Origin: Chitinophagaceae bacterium 26-R-25
GTDB lineage: Bacteria > Bacteroidota > Bacteroidia > Chitinophagales > Chitinophagaceae
DNA: 64,000 bases
Assembly: GCA_029906195.1 (NCBI GenBank)
Contig: JARWSJ010000003.1
Span: 62,001 to 126,000, forward strand
Direction: 5' to 3'
Shown here: one piece after another, positions 23,366 through 32,719 of the stretch
Layout: every line of letters starts with the position of its first letter
How positions within the stretch are numbered: the stretch's first letter is position 1
Translations under genes and position numbers: made by a program
The notes under the pieces: generated by a model
What the model was told of the DNA's origin: nothing
The model's database searches: none
Seen by the model: only the letters and a program-made list of their open reading frames with translations

Positions 23366-24793
23366 TTATTGTTGCATCATTTGATGCGAGAATCGCAACA
23401 AAGATAACTCACAAAATTGGTTCGTCATAGCCTGAACACCAAAAGGCATGCCATTCGAATGTGTAAAAACTGGGAGTGAGATGGCCGGAATTCCAACTAA
23501 ATTGGCATAGACTGTATAAATATCTGCCAAATACATAGCTGTTGGGTCACCGGATTTTTCCCCGAACTTGAATGCGGGAGAAGGAACGGTAGGAAGTATA
23601 ATTACGTCAAAATCCCTGAAAATCAGCTGGGTTTGATCGTATAATTGCTTGCGTACTTTTTGGGCCTGGGTAAAGTAAGCGTCAAAATATCCGGCGCTCA
23701 AAACGAACGTGCCGAGCATGATCCGACGTTTCACTTCTTTACCAAAACCTTGAGATCGCGACTGTGAATAAAAACTTGTTAAATCTATATTTTCATCATT
23801 TACCCTATAGCCGTACCGAACTCCATCGAACCTCGACAGGTTGGAGGAAGCTTCTGCGGTTGTAAGCACATAATAGGTAGGTACGATATACTCTAAGAAA
23901 TCAAAATCGATACCTGTAACCTGGTGACCCTTTTCAGATAGTCCGTTCAGGTAACTTTTCATGGCTTCTGTCATCTCCGCATCCAGGGAAGGATGGTCGA
24001 TAGCATCTTTGAAGTAGGCTATTCGTAATGGTTTAGATTCCTGAACCAGTGAGGAGTAAGATTCAACTTTTTCCCTGGCAACGGTACTATCGAAATCGTC
24101 GGCACCGGCCATTATTTCTAAAGCAAGGGCTATATCGGGAACATTTTTCCCGAAAATGCCAATCTGATCGAATGAAGAGGCATAAGCAATAAGTCCGTAG
24201 CGGGAAATGCGGCCATAAGTAGGTTTCAAGCCTATAATTCCGCAAAAATCTGCGGGTTGTCTTACAGATCCGCCTGTATCGCTGCCTAAGCTTACCATGC
24301 AAAGGTCTGCCTGTACAGCCACTGCGGAACCGCCCGAGGAACCACCCGGAACACGGCTTTCATCAATAGCGTTCAGTGTTGCCCCATAAAATGAATTCTC
24401 ATTGGAGGAGCCCATCGCAAATTCATCGCAGTTAAGGCTGCCAATGATAATAGCATCTTCTGCCAGCAACCTTTCGACTGCAGTGGCATTATAAGTAGCG
24501 GTAAAACCTTCCAGTATGTGAGAGGCTGCAGTTACTTTGTGTCCTTTATAGCAAATAACATCCTTTATACCAATAACAACGCCGTGAAGCCTTTTTAGTG
24601 GCTCGCCGCTTTTGCGCTTTTCATCAAGCTCTTTGGCTTTTTGCAAAGCTTCTTCAGCGTACACGTCCACGTAAGCATTGAGGTGCTTTTTTGCTTCAAT
24701 TTGTTGCAAATAAAATTCCACTGCCTGCAAACAGGTAGTGGAATTATTCAATAATGATATATGATATTGCTGTATTGAACTGTAAGTAAACAA
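23366..24793 (-). CDS. gatA: Aspartyl/glutamyl-tRNA amidotransferase subunit A
   Basis: Glutaminase subunit of GatCAB, which makes Gln-tRNA(Gln) and/or Asn-tRNA(Asn). 475 residues, usual length. Amidase triad: Lys77 (GIKDVI), cis-Ser152 (GGSSGGSAVAV) and Ser176 (SDTGGSVRQP). The start is a TTG at 24793: the next in-frame ATG is far inside, and residues from here (FTYSSIQQYHISLL) align with typical N-termini. gatB and gatC are not in the window. Confidence 0.95.
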   Translation of the reverse strand: MFTYSSIQQYHISLLNNSTTCLQAVEFYLQQIEAKKHLNAYVDVYAEEALQKAKELDEKRKSGEPLKRLHGVVIGIKDVICYKGHKVTAASHILEGFTATYNATAVERLLAEDAIIIGSLNCDEFAMGSSNENSFYGATLNAIDESRVPGGSSGGSAVAVQADLCMVSLGSDTGGSVRQPADFCGIIGLKPTYGRISRYGLIAYASSFDQIGIFGKNVPDIALALEIMAGADDFDSTVAREKVESYSSLVQESKPLRIAYFKDAIDHPSLDAEMTEAMKSYLNGLSEKGHQVTGIDFDFLEYIVPTYYVLTTAEASSNLSRFDGVRYGYRVNDENIDLTSFYSQSRSQGFGKEVKRRIMLGTFVLSAGYFDAYFTQAQKVRKQLYDQTQLIFRDFDVIILPTVPSPAFKFGEKSGDPTAMYLADIYTVYANLVGIPAISLPVFTHSNGMPFGVQAMTNQFCELSLLRFSHQMMQQ

Positions 24794-24907
24794 AGCCCGC
24801 CGAAAGGTAATAGAGTTGTAAAAATAGTTCTGTTTGTATCAATAGTTTCCATTGAGAAATACGGATTATTTCGCAGAGTCAGTATTGATAGAAGCTAGGC
24901 GAACAGA

Positions 24908-25156
24908 TTAGTGCTGCTCGTTGTTGCTTGTTGTAGAAGCTGGAGAAGCAGGTTTGCTGCTATCTTTCTCTTTCATGCCTTCTTCGATTTCTCTTGTTAC
25001 GCTATTTTTGGCGTCATTAAATTCACGAAGACCACGACCTACACCGCGCATTAATTCAGGGATCTTTTTACCACCGAACAACAGCACAACTACAACCAGG
25101 ATAACGATCCATTCTGTAAATCCCGGAGCCTGAATGAACAACAAAGATTGACTCAT
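24908..25156 (-). CDS. tatA: Sec-independent translocase component TatA
   Basis: An 82-residue protein with one membrane helix at about 12-28 ([17 protein letters not shown]), the conserved FGG hinge, then the amphipathic helix [20 protein letters not shown] and an acidic/Ser-Pro tail. TatA oligomers form the Tat pore for folded proteins. CAAAGGTA at 25180-25187 is a minus-strand -7 element (TACCTTTG) 24 bases before the ATG. Confidence 0.92.
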   Translation of the reverse strand: MSQSLLFIQAPGFTEWIVILVVVVLLFGGKKIPELMRGVGRGLREFNDAKNSVTREIEEGMKEKDSSKPASPASTTSNNEQH

Positions 25157-25270
25157 GACTTTTAATTTAAATTGAAAAACAAAGGTACTTGTTTATTATT
25201 ACTAATGTGATTCCGGGCGCAATTTAGTTTACAAACTGTTTAAAAAAAATAGTTAACGCCGCAATAACAA

Positions 25271-25303
25271 AAACAAAAAAACGGATGCATGAATGCATCC
25301 GTT
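25271..25303 (-). terminator. rplS: Terminator of rplS
   Basis: ACGGATGCAT-GA-ATGCATCCGT stem, followed on the minus strand by a T-rich run; lies 22 bases after the rplS stop. Confidence 0.8.
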
Positions 25304-25324
25304 CTATAACGATATTGAGATTTA

Positions 25325-25696
25325 TTATTGTGCAGTAGCAACAACAGCAGCTCTCTTCTTTTCTTTAATTCTTGCGCTTTTACCGCTTCTTTCACGCAGG
25401 AAGTACAGTTTAGAACGACGTACTTTACCTTTTTTGTTCAAAACGATAGAGTCAATGTTTGGCGAGAAGTAAGGGAATGTTCTTTCTACACCTACACCGT
25501 CTGAAATTTTACGTACTGTAAAAGACTGTGTAGAACCTTCTCCCTGACGTTTGATTACGTCACCTTTGAAAGACTGGATTCTTTCTTTGTTTCCTTCAAC
25601 GATTTTATAGTTAACAGTGACGTTGTCACCTGCTTTAAATTTTGGGAAATCCCTCTTCGGCGTTAACTGCTCGTGAACAAATGCTACTGCGTTCAT
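25325..25696 (-). CDS. rplS: 50S ribosomal protein L19
   Basis: Structural protein at the 30S-50S interface. 123 residues; hallmark segments [53 protein letters not shown] and [20 protein letters not shown]. The tail [11 protein letters not shown] is a usual Bacteroidota extension. Good promoter at 25720-25749; terminator at 25271, so it is a single-gene unit. Confidence 0.97.
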   Translation of the reverse strand: MNAVAFVHEQLTPKRDFPKFKAGDNVTVNYKIVEGNKERIQSFKGDVIKRQGEGSTQSFTVRKISDGVGVERTFPYFSPNIDSIVLNKKGKVRRSKLYFLRERSGKSARIKEKKRAAVVATAQ

Positions 25697-25719
25697 GATT
25701 TCTTTATTTTATCGGACGG

Positions 25720-25749
25720 CAAAGGTAACTGAAAATTTGAATAAACAAA
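25720..25749 (-). promoter_or_regulatory. rplS: Promoter of rplS (TTTG-N18-TACCTTTG)
   Basis: On the minus strand TTTG (25746-25749) is followed after 18 bases by TACCTTTG (25720-25727), matching the Bacteroidota sigma consensus. The ATG follows 23 bases later. Confidence 0.65.
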
Positions 25750-25778
25750 TAAAAAATCTAAAAAAAAGCTATTTTAAT

Positions 25779-25852
25779 GCTGAAAGCCTAACGCCTAACG
25801 CTTAACGCAATGGTTCACTGCGCTTTGCGTTAGGCGTTAGACATTCAGCGTT
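25779..25852. repeat. Paired inverted repeat, family D, copy 3
   Basis: GCTGAAAGCCTAACGCCTAA faces TTAGGCGTTAGACATTCAGC. Lies directly after the rny stop (minus strand) and likely forms its 3' hairpin. Confidence 0.7.
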
Positions 25853-25854
25853 TT

Positions 25855-27420
25855 TTATCTTGCTACGTTCACCGCTCTCTTTTCTCTGATTACGGTTACT
25901 TTGATTTGTCCCGGATAGGTCATTTCTGTCTGGATCTTCTGTGCTATCTCGAAGCTTAGTTTGTCACTATCGCCATCTGTTACTTTATCTGCTTCTACAA
26001 TAACCCTCAACTCACGACCGGCCTGGATAGCGTATGCTTTTTCAACGCCTTGATATGTAAGCGCCAGATTTTCAAGGTCTTTAATACGCTGTAAGTATTG
26101 TTGCATGATCTCTCTGCGGGCGCCAGGACGGGCACCTGAAATGGCATCACAAGCCTGAACGATCGGAGAGATTACATATTGCATTTCAACTTCATCGTGG
26201 TGGGCTCCGATTGCGTTTACTACCGCAGGGTTTTCACCATATTTCTCAGCCAGCTTCATACCGAGCAATGCGTGGCTCAATTCTGTTTCTTCATCAGGTA
26301 CTTTACCGATATCATGTAAAAGACCTGCGCGTTTTGCCAATTTCGGATTCATTCCCAATTCTGCGGCCATGATTCCGCAAAGGTTTGCTACTTCGCGGCT
26401 GTGCATCAACAGGTTTTGACCGTAAGAAGAGCGGAAACGCATTTTACCTACTATTCTTACCAATTCTTTATGTAAACCGTGGATACCTAGTTCAATTACT
26501 GTTCTTTCGCCGATTTCCATTACCTGCTCTTCGATCTGGCGGCGTGTTTTTTCAACTACTTCTTCAATTCTTGCAGGGTGGATACGTCCGTCGCTCACCA
26601 GGCGCTGAAGGCTCAGGCGGGCAATTTCACGACGTAGTGGATCGAAAGAAGAAAGGATGATGGCTTCGGGAGTGTCATCTACAATCAGGTCAACACCGGT
26701 TGCAGCTTCAATTGCACGGATATTACGCCCTTCACGACCGATGATCTGGCCTTTAATTTCATCACTTTCGAGGTTGAAAACAGTGATAGAGTTTTCAATT
26801 GCCTGTTCAGCTGCTGTACGCTGAATGGTTTGGATGATTATTTTGCGGGCTTCTTTGTTTGCTTTTTGCTTCGCCTCATCTATTATTTCCTGCTGTAAAC
26901 CAAGTGCTTGCGTGTGCGCTTCCTGTTTCAAACTTTCAACGAGCTGTGCTTTTGCTTCTTCTGCAGTGAGAGCGGCTACTTTTTCCAGTCTGCGGATATG
27001 CTCTTCCTGGTGCTTCTCTAGTTCTGTTCTTTTAAGATTAACAACTTCTATCTGCCTGTTCAGGTTTTCTTTGATCGCTTCGTTTTCTTTTAGTTGTTTA
27101 TCAAGATTCCCTTCTTTTTGGTTGATGCTTTGCTCTTTCTGTTTGATTCTGTTTTCTGCGTCGTTGATCTTTCTGTTTTTGTCCAGCACCTCTCTATCGT
27201 GCTCTGCCTTTAGTTGGACGAATTTTTCTTTGGCTTCCAGTAACTTTTCTTTTTTTAATGTTTCTGAACTGCCTTGAGCGTCTGCAACTATCTTCTGTGC
27301 TTGTCTCTCAGCGTCATCAAGCTTTTGCTGATGATTTTTGGCAAAAATGAATTTACCCGCTATGATGCCCGCTGCCGTAGCAGCTCCACCTATGATTATA
27401 TATATAACTGATGCGTCCAT
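25855..27420 (-). CDS. rny: Ribonuclease Y
   Basis: Membrane-bound endoribonuclease starting mRNA decay. 521 residues: membrane helix at 5-25, long coiled coil at about 30-190 (Lys/Glu/Gln-rich), KH domain at about 205-270 with [13 protein letters not shown], and HD domain at about 335-430 with [17 protein letters not shown] and IGAHHDEVE. All metal-binding His and Asp of the HD site are visible. The stop abuts repeat copy D3. Confidence 0.96.
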   Translation of the reverse strand: MDASVIYIIIGGAATAAGIIAGKFIFAKNHQQKLDDAERQAQKIVADAQGSSETLKKEKLLEAKEKFVQLKAEHDREVLDKNRKINDAENRIKQKEQSINQKEGNLDKQLKENEAIKENLNRQIEVVNLKRTELEKHQEEHIRRLEKVAALTAEEAKAQLVESLKQEAHTQALGLQQEIIDEAKQKANKEARKIIIQTIQRTAAEQAIENSITVFNLESDEIKGQIIGREGRNIRAIEAATGVDLIVDDTPEAIILSSFDPLRREIARLSLQRLVSDGRIHPARIEEVVEKTRRQIEEQVMEIGERTVIELGIHGLHKELVRIVGKMRFRSSYGQNLLMHSREVANLCGIMAAELGMNPKLAKRAGLLHDIGKVPDEETELSHALLGMKLAEKYGENPAVVNAIGAHHDEVEMQYVISPIVQACDAISGARPGARREIMQQYLQRIKDLENLALTYQGVEKAYAIQAGRELRVIVEADKVTDGDSDKLSFEIAQKIQTEMTYPGQIKVTVIREKRAVNVAR

Positions 27421-27625
27421 TACTCTTGGGATTTAAAAAATTTAATATATTATGATAAGCTCTCTCCAAACGCATAACTGTCTGATTGAGATTGTTAATT
27501 CGCGAAAATACAAAACGGGCTGCACTGGATAAAATCAGTTTTTACTTATTGGGTGATTTTTACCAGCGGCAACCAAAAAAAGATCGAATCCGGTAATTTC
27601 ACTGCACAAAATCGAAAAAAAGAAC

Positions 27626-28744
27626 ATGAGAAAATTTTTGTTGACCGCCATTGCGGCGACTCCGGCCCTGTTTTCCCAGGCTCAGAAAGCTGTGACCCTT
27701 AATGGTGAATTGAAAAATATAGACAATCCCATTGAAAAAGTGTTCATTTCTTACCGTTCCGGTTCTGAAAATATCAAAGACACCGCTGTTGTGTTTGATG
27801 GAAAATACAAATTCAATTTGAAACTGCAGGAACCGACAATTGCGCTTTTAAGTCCCGGCTATAAATCCGGCAGTATAGCTGGCGAAAAAATGAAAGCAGT
27901 TTTTCTTGATATGGAGAATATGAGCATGGTACAAACGGATTCTTTTTCCAATGTGCAAATGGCTGGCTCTAAAGCAAACGACGAGTTTAAAAAGCTGAAT
28001 GATTTACGTAAAGCGGTTAGTGGTGACCGTAATAGATTGATGCAGCAATATGCAGGTTTTGCAAAAGAGCAAAACAGGGACGGTATGAAGTCTGTGGAAG
28101 CAAGGATCGATAGCATTGACGAGGCAGTTAGAAAACAAACCGGCGCATATGTTATGAACAATCCATCTTCGCCCATTGCTGTGTTTGCATTACAACAATA
28201 TGCGGGCTATAGTGTGGATGTTTCCGAAGTAGCGCCTTTGTTTAATAAATTGCCGAAGGCTGCGCAGGCAACTCCATCCGGAAAAGAGTTGGCCAAATCA
28301 ATTGAGATTGCTAAAAAAACGGGCATTGGACAAGTGGCCATGGACTTTACGCAAAACGATACTTTGGGTAAGCCCGTTTCACTTTCATCTTTTCGTGGTA
28401 AATATGTGTTGCTTGATTTCTGGGCGAGCTGGTGCGGGCCTTGCCGTGCTGAAAATCCTAATGTGGTAAAGGCTTACAACGCTTACAAAAGCAAAGGTTT
28501 TGACGTGCTAAGTGTTTCGCTTGACAAGGAAACAGCAAAAGAAAGATGGTTAAAAGCCATTCATGATGATAACCTTACGTGGACGCATGTTTCAGACCTC
28601 CAATACTGGAACAATGCGGTTTCAAAAATGTATGGCATACAATCAATACCTCAAAACTTTTTGATTGATCCAAAAGGAAAGATCATTGGCAAGAATCTTC
28701 GCGGGGAGGAATTGGAGAAGAAGCTGGCGACGATTTTTAATTAG
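27626..28744 (+). CDS. TlpA-like thioredoxin with DUF4369 domain
   Basis: Periplasmic thiol-disulfide protein of 372 residues. Signal peptide at 1-19 (ending LFSQAQ), DUF4369 beta domain at about 22-110 (LNGELKNIDNPIEKVFISYR), a helical linker, and an AhpC/TSA-TlpA thioredoxin domain from about 235 with WASWCGPCRAENP, redox pair Cys270 and Cys273, and the cis-Pro in SIPQNFLID. Reductase for exported proteins or cytochrome c maturation; exact target unknown. Divergent from rny. A family C repeat follows. Confidence 0.9.
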   Translation: MRKFLLTAIAATPALFSQAQKAVTLNGELKNIDNPIEKVFISYRSGSENIKDTAVVFDGKYKFNLKLQEPTIALLSPGYKSGSIAGEKMKAVFLDMENMSMVQTDSFSNVQMAGSKANDEFKKLNDLRKAVSGDRNRLMQQYAGFAKEQNRDGMKSVEARIDSIDEAVRKQTGAYVMNNPSSPIAVFALQQYAGYSVDVSEVAPLFNKLPKAAQATPSGKELAKSIEIAKKTGIGQVAMDFTQNDTLGKPVSLSSFRGKYVLLDFWASWCGPCRAENPNVVKAYNAYKSKGFDVLSVSLDKETAKERWLKAIHDDNLTWTHVSDLQYWNNAVSKMYGIQSIPQNFLIDPKGKIIGKNLRGEELEKKLATIFN

Positions 28745-28750
28745 AGTTCA

Positions 28751-28850
28751 AGAACTGAATAACTGAGTAACTGAATAACTGAATCCTCTGGCCAACATGC
28801 CACATATCTTCGCACCTGTCGGTTATTCAGTTATTCGGTTTATCAGTCAT
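28751..28850. repeat. Paired inverted repeat, family C, copy 2
   Basis: GAACTGAATAACTGAGTAAC on the left, GGTTATTCAGTTATTCGGTT on the right, about 50 bases apart, in the gap after the TlpA-like gene. Confidence 0.7.
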
Positions 28851-28930
28851 TGTTTATGACTGGTTTGTCAACTTTCTCTGTTTATTTGAACAAACGCATC
28901 TTACCTTGACGGTTAAACGCAAAATTTCAC

Positions 28931-30034
28931 ATGAAAAGTTTTTTTACGTTCATTCTTCTTTTTACTTCCGCTGCGCTGTTTTCACAAACGCATGCATTTT
29001 ATACTACCAACAAAGACAGTTCGCAGTTTAATCTAACATTGGAGGGCGCTTCGCATTTTGCATCATTGCCTTTGAAATGTTTGCAGCAGGAGTACCCTAA
29101 TAAAACCAGCCATTTAAGTGTGAGCGACAGTGATCATTTGCGCACGCCAAAACAAATGCATCCGGCATTCTATGGTTGTTTCGATTGGCACAGTTGCGTG
29201 CATGGGCACTGGATGCTGGTGAGCCTTTTGAAAAAATTTCCTCAAATGCCCGAGGCGGCTGCAATACGAGCTGCCATTTCAGCCAATATTACTCCGGAAA
29301 ATATCAAAGGTGAGATTGACTATTTTATATCGCCTTTGTCAAGAAATTACGAAAGAACTTATGGCTGGGCATGGTTGCTAAAACTGCAGCAGGAACTGAT
29401 TGGTTCCAGCGATCCGGATGCCATCAGGTGGCGCACTACCCTGCAACCGCTATGCGACACGGTTATCAAATTATGGACGGATTATCTGCCGAAGCAAACT
29501 TACCCTAACAGAACGGGTGTTCATCCCAATACAGCTTTTGGTTTGGCGTTTGCGCTGGATTATGCAAGGGTGACCAAAAATGCAGCTTTTGAGGCCGCAA
29601 TTGTTAAAAGCGCAAAACAATTGTATTTGAAAGATAAAAATGCTCCTTCCAGGTGGGAGCCGGATGGCACGGATTTTCTGTCTCCTTCTTTGGAGGAGGC
29701 GGACCTGATGCGCAGGGTTTTGGATAAGCCAGCTTTCGTACAATGGTTCAACGCTTTTGTTCCGCTGGCATCTTTGCAGCATTTAACCAACCTTCCGGTG
29801 ATTTCTGACAGAAGTGATTACCAGATCGTACATCTGGATGGATTATGTTTTAGCCGCACCTGGTGCATGAAGGGGCTGGCAAATTGTTTGCCTGCCGGCG
29901 ATAAAAGAATTGCACTTTTGAGAAAATCGGCGATTCATCACTTGAATGCGAGTCTGCCAAATGTTGCCAGCGCCAATTATGGCGGCGAGCATTGGCTTGC
30001 GAGCTTTGCGGTATATGCTTTGGTGAGCGAGTAG
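28931..30034 (+). CDS. DUF2891 secreted protein
   Basis: A 367-residue exported protein, signal peptide at 1-18 (ending ALFSQ). The body matches DUF2891: HPAFYGCFDWHSCVHGHW, RTYGWAWLLKLQQEL, YPNRTGVHPNTAFGLAFALDYAR, FLSPSLEEADLMRRVL, HLDGLCFSRTWCMKGLANCL and GGEHWLASFAVYAL. The fold is expected to be an alpha/alpha toroid as in many sugar-active enzymes; activity is not established. The stretch with conserved His and Trp may be an active site. Repeat family B follows the stop. Confidence 0.85.
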   Translation: MKSFFTFILLFTSAALFSQTHAFYTTNKDSSQFNLTLEGASHFASLPLKCLQQEYPNKTSHLSVSDSDHLRTPKQMHPAFYGCFDWHSCVHGHWMLVSLLKKFPQMPEAAAIRAAISANITPENIKGEIDYFISPLSRNYERTYGWAWLLKLQQELIGSSDPDAIRWRTTLQPLCDTVIKLWTDYLPKQTYPNRTGVHPNTAFGLAFALDYARVTKNAAFEAAIVKSAKQLYLKDKNAPSRWEPDGTDFLSPSLEEADLMRRVLDKPAFVQWFNAFVPLASLQHLTNLPVISDRSDYQIVHLDGLCFSRTWCMKGLANCLPAGDKRIALLRKSAIHHLNASLPNVASANYGGEHWLASFAVYALVSE

Positions 30035-30041
30035 GGCTTAA

Positions 30042-30130
30042 ATGTGCGATGTTGGATGTACGGTGTACGAAATTCTTCAGGGTGTTACATATAGATGACT
30101 TTCGTACACCGTACGTCGTACCTCGCACAC
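30042..30130. repeat. Paired inverted repeat, family B, copy 3
   Basis: TGTGCGATGTTGGATGTACG on the left, CGTACACCGTACGTCGTACC then TCGCACA on the right. The outer arm bases differ from copy 2 (5556) in matched fashion: TGCGA here pairs with TCGCA, where copy 2 has TACGA with TCGTA. Confidence 0.75.
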
Positions 30131-30167
30131 CTGACTCCAAAGATTTTCCCAAATATTTTTCCGTTCC

Positions 30168-30197
30168 TTGCGGGATATGAAATATTTTATACTTTTG
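30168..30197 (+). promoter_or_regulatory. Promoter TTG-N19-TACTTTTG
   Basis: TTG at 30168-30170, 19-base spacer, TACTTTTG at 30190-30197: full match to the Bacteroidota consensus. Drives the DUF4290 gene, with a leader of about 125 bases. Confidence 0.65.
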
Positions 30198-30328
30198 TCT
30201 GTATAGAAATTACTTACACGGGATAAACAGCCATCTTTTCCCTAAAAGAAATTATGAATTGCAAACTGCTCCCTTACAACAGGAACAATTGTTGATTACA
30301 GTAAAAGATCCCGTTCAAAAAAAATTAC

Positions 30329-31069
30329 ATGGAATATAATACAAGCAGAAATCATTTGATGATGCGCGAATACGGCCGTCATATTCAAAAAATGATTGAA
30401 TATCTGATGACGATTGAAGACAAAGATCTTCGTCAGAAGAATGCAATGGCTGCTATTGAACTAATGGGATTCCTGAACCCGCATTTGAAAAATGTGGAAG
30501 ACTTCCGTCATAAACTTTGGGATCACCTTTTCCTGATTGCAGATTTTCATCTTGACGTGGAATCTCCTTATCCCATTCCTACGAAGGAGCAATTAAAAGC
30601 AAAACCGGATCCATTAAAATATCCAAAGCGCTATCCTAGGCACTCTCATTTGGGTAAAAACCTGGAGCTGGTTATTGACAAAGCACTGAAAGAAGAGAAT
30701 CCGGAAAAACGCAATGGTTTTGCCAACGCTGTTGCTTATTACATGAAGCTGGCATACAACAACTGGCACAAGGAAACCGTGCATGACGATGCGGTTCAGA
30801 GCGAGTTGAGCGCCATTACACACAATCAACTGGAATTTACCAATACACCATATGTAAAAAGCTACCGTGCGAACGAGAACAACAACCGTGGCGGCGGCGG
30901 TGGATATGGCGATTTCAGAAAGAATAATAACAATAACAGGAACCAAAAATTCCAAGGCGGTGGCGGCGGTGGAAGAAACAACCGTAACAACAACGGTGGG
31001 GATAACCGCAACAATGGTGGTGGCGGCCGCAACCAGAAATTTGGAAACAACAAGAAGCGTTTTCAATAG
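30329..31069 (+). CDS. DUF4290 protein with Gly/Asn-rich tail
   Basis: A 246-residue cytoplasmic protein. Residues 1-180 match DUF4290: MEYNTSRNHLMMREYGRHIQ, IELMGFLNPHLKNVEDFRHK, LWDHLFLIADFHLDVESPYP, RYPRHSHLGKNLE. From about 185 the chain is disordered and made of Gly, Asn, Arg and Gln (RGGGGGYGDFR, GGGGGRNNRNNNGG), like RNA-binding tails of cold-shock and RNA-chaperone proteins. Next gene is murA, a common pairing in this phylum. Function unknown; RNA binding is an inference from the tail. Confidence 0.85.
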   Translation: MEYNTSRNHLMMREYGRHIQKMIEYLMTIEDKDLRQKNAMAAIELMGFLNPHLKNVEDFRHKLWDHLFLIADFHLDVESPYPIPTKEQLKAKPDPLKYPKRYPRHSHLGKNLELVIDKALKEENPEKRNGFANAVAYYMKLAYNNWHKETVHDDAVQSELSAITHNQLEFTNTPYVKSYRANENNNRGGGGGYGDFRKNNNNNRNQKFQGGGGGGRNNRNNNGGDNRNNGGGGRNQKFGNNKKRFQ

Positions 31070-31098
31070 GTAAAAGCCGAAAAAAACCTTCTATCGAG

Positions 31099-31172
31099 CT
31101 GTCAAAAAGTAAAATTTACGAAAAGACTTCGTTTTTATATCTTGTCTTTCGTTTCACTTTTTGGCAGTTTTT
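31099..31172 (+). terminator. Long hairpin with T run after DUF4290 gene
   Basis: CTGTCAAAAAGT.. pairs with ..ACTTTTTGGCAG, inner arms GAAAAGAC and GTCTTTCG; a run of seven T follows. Imperfect but strong; ends 110 bases past the stop. Confidence 0.55.
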
Positions 31173-31355
31173 TTATTTTCACGCGGCGAAGCAACGGCGC
31201 AGCGAATTTGCTTTTGGGCTGAGTGAAACTGAAGTGCACTAATACCTTATGCTACGAGCTGTATGCAGATTGGCCAAATAAGAATCTTTTTATAAATACT
31301 TTTCCGCCCTGGCAGGGCATATTATTTTTTACAAACAACGAAAACGCAACCGGGA

Positions 31356-32660
31356 ATGAACATTTTTGAAGTAAGAGGAGGAAAAAAATTACATGGGGAA
31401 ATCACACCGCAAGGCGCGAAGAATGAAGCTTTGCAGATAATAAGTGCGGTGCTTTTGACGCCGGAAAAAGTTACCATTAACAACATCCCCGACATTCTTG
31501 ATGTAAACCTCCTGATCGAATTGCTGGGTGAGATGAATGTAAAAATCGAGCGACCCAACAGGCAAACCTGCATTTTCCAGGCGGATGATGTGAACATAGA
31601 TTATTTGCACAGCGAAGCATACAAAAAGAAGAGCGGCAAACTAAGAGGCTCTGTGATGTTTGCGGGACCGATGTTATCCCGTTACAGAAAAGCATTTATT
31701 CCAAAACCGGGTGGGGATAAAATTGGCAGACGCAGGTTAGATACGCATATTATCGGATTTGAAAGACTTGGTGCAGAGTTCAGTTACAACAACGAAGATG
31801 GCTTCTTCCACCTGGAAGCGAAAATGCTGAAGGGCACATATATGCTGCTGGATGAGCCTTCTGTTACAGGAACTGCAAACATAGTTATGGCAGCTGTAAT
31901 GGCATCTGGCACTACCACTATTTACAATGCAGCGTGCGAACCATACATACAGCAGCTTTGCAAAATGCTTAACCGCATGGGTGCAAAGATCAAAGGCGTG
32001 GGCAGTAATTTATTGACTATTGAAGGTGTTGAATATTTAGGCGGTACTGAGCATACGATGTTGCCGGACATGATTGAAGTTGGCTCCTTTATTGGTCTTG
32101 CAGCCATGACACAAAGCAATATCACGATCAAGAATGCGGGCCTTGAGCATCTGGGTGTTATTCCGGACAAGTTCAGGCAGCTTGGTATTGAGATGGAATT
32201 CAAAGGAGATGATATTGTTATTCCGGAACAATCCCTTTATGAGATTCAAACCTTCCTGGATGGCTCTGTACTTACGATGTACGATCATCCGTGGCCGGGT
32301 TTTACGCCTGATCTTTTGAGCATTGTGCTGGTGGTTGCCACGCAGGCAAAAGGTTCTGTGTTGATCCATCAGAAAATGTTTGAGAGCCGTTTGTTCTTTG
32401 TGGACAAACTAATTGATATGGGTGCACAGATCATTTTGTGTGATCCGCACCGTGCCGCGGTGATTGGATTGGGCCGTCAGCAAAACTTAAGAGGCATTAC
32501 CATGAGCAGTCCTGATATTCGTGCCGGTGTTGCTTTGCTGATAGCGGCTTTGAGCGCTGAAGGAAAAAGCACGATCCAGAATATAGAACAAATTGACCGC
32601 GGTTATCAATACATCGACGACCGGTTGAAAGCGCTGGGCGCAGATATAACGAGATTGTAA
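31356..32660 (+). CDS. murA: UDP-N-acetylglucosamine 1-carboxyvinyltransferase
   Basis: First committed enzyme of peptidoglycan synthesis: transfers enolpyruvate from PEP to UDP-GlcNAc. 434 residues, usual length. KNEALQIISAVLL (Lys for PEP binding), RGSVMFAGPMLSRY, SVTGTANIVMAAVMA, DIRAGVALLIAALSA and IDRGYQYIDDRLKALGA are in order. The active-site loop reads PGGDKIGRRRLDTH: Asp121 replaces the Cys that is alkylated by fosfomycin in E. coli MurA (Cys115). Such Cys-to-Asp forms stay active and are insensitive to the drug. Single MurA in this window. Confidence 0.96.
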   Translation: MNIFEVRGGKKLHGEITPQGAKNEALQIISAVLLTPEKVTINNIPDILDVNLLIELLGEMNVKIERPNRQTCIFQADDVNIDYLHSEAYKKKSGKLRGSVMFAGPMLSRYRKAFIPKPGGDKIGRRRLDTHIIGFERLGAEFSYNNEDGFFHLEAKMLKGTYMLLDEPSVTGTANIVMAAVMASGTTTIYNAACEPYIQQLCKMLNRMGAKIKGVGSNLLTIEGVEYLGGTEHTMLPDMIEVGSFIGLAAMTQSNITIKNAGLEHLGVIPDKFRQLGIEMEFKGDDIVIPEQSLYEIQTFLDGSVLTMYDHPWPGFTPDLLSIVLVVATQAKGSVLIHQKMFESRLFFVDKLIDMGAQIILCDPHRAAVIGLGRQQNLRGITMSSPDIRAGVALLIAALSAEGKSTIQNIEQIDRGYQYIDDRLKALGADITRL

Positions 32661-32664
32661 TTGT

Positions 32665-32698
32665 AAAAAAACGCTGGCTCATCACCAGCGTTTTTTTA
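32665..32698 (+). terminator. murA: Terminator of murA
   Basis: ACGCTGG-CTCATCA-CCAGCGT stem flanked by A run and T run; also usable by the converging minus-strand gene. Confidence 0.85.
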
Positions 32699-32719
32699 TA
32701 TGATCATTTGAAAAAATTC

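Noticed and set aside
26825-27277. 150-codon plus-strand frame rich in Ser, Phe and Leu
   Set aside because: Antisense to the coiled coil of ribonuclease Y; Lys/Glu codons read backwards give Phe/Leu/Ser.
30614-31066. 150-codon minus-strand frame, Val/Thr-rich
   Set aside because: Antisense of the Gly/Asn-rich tail of the DUF4290 gene; its composition is a mirror of that tail.
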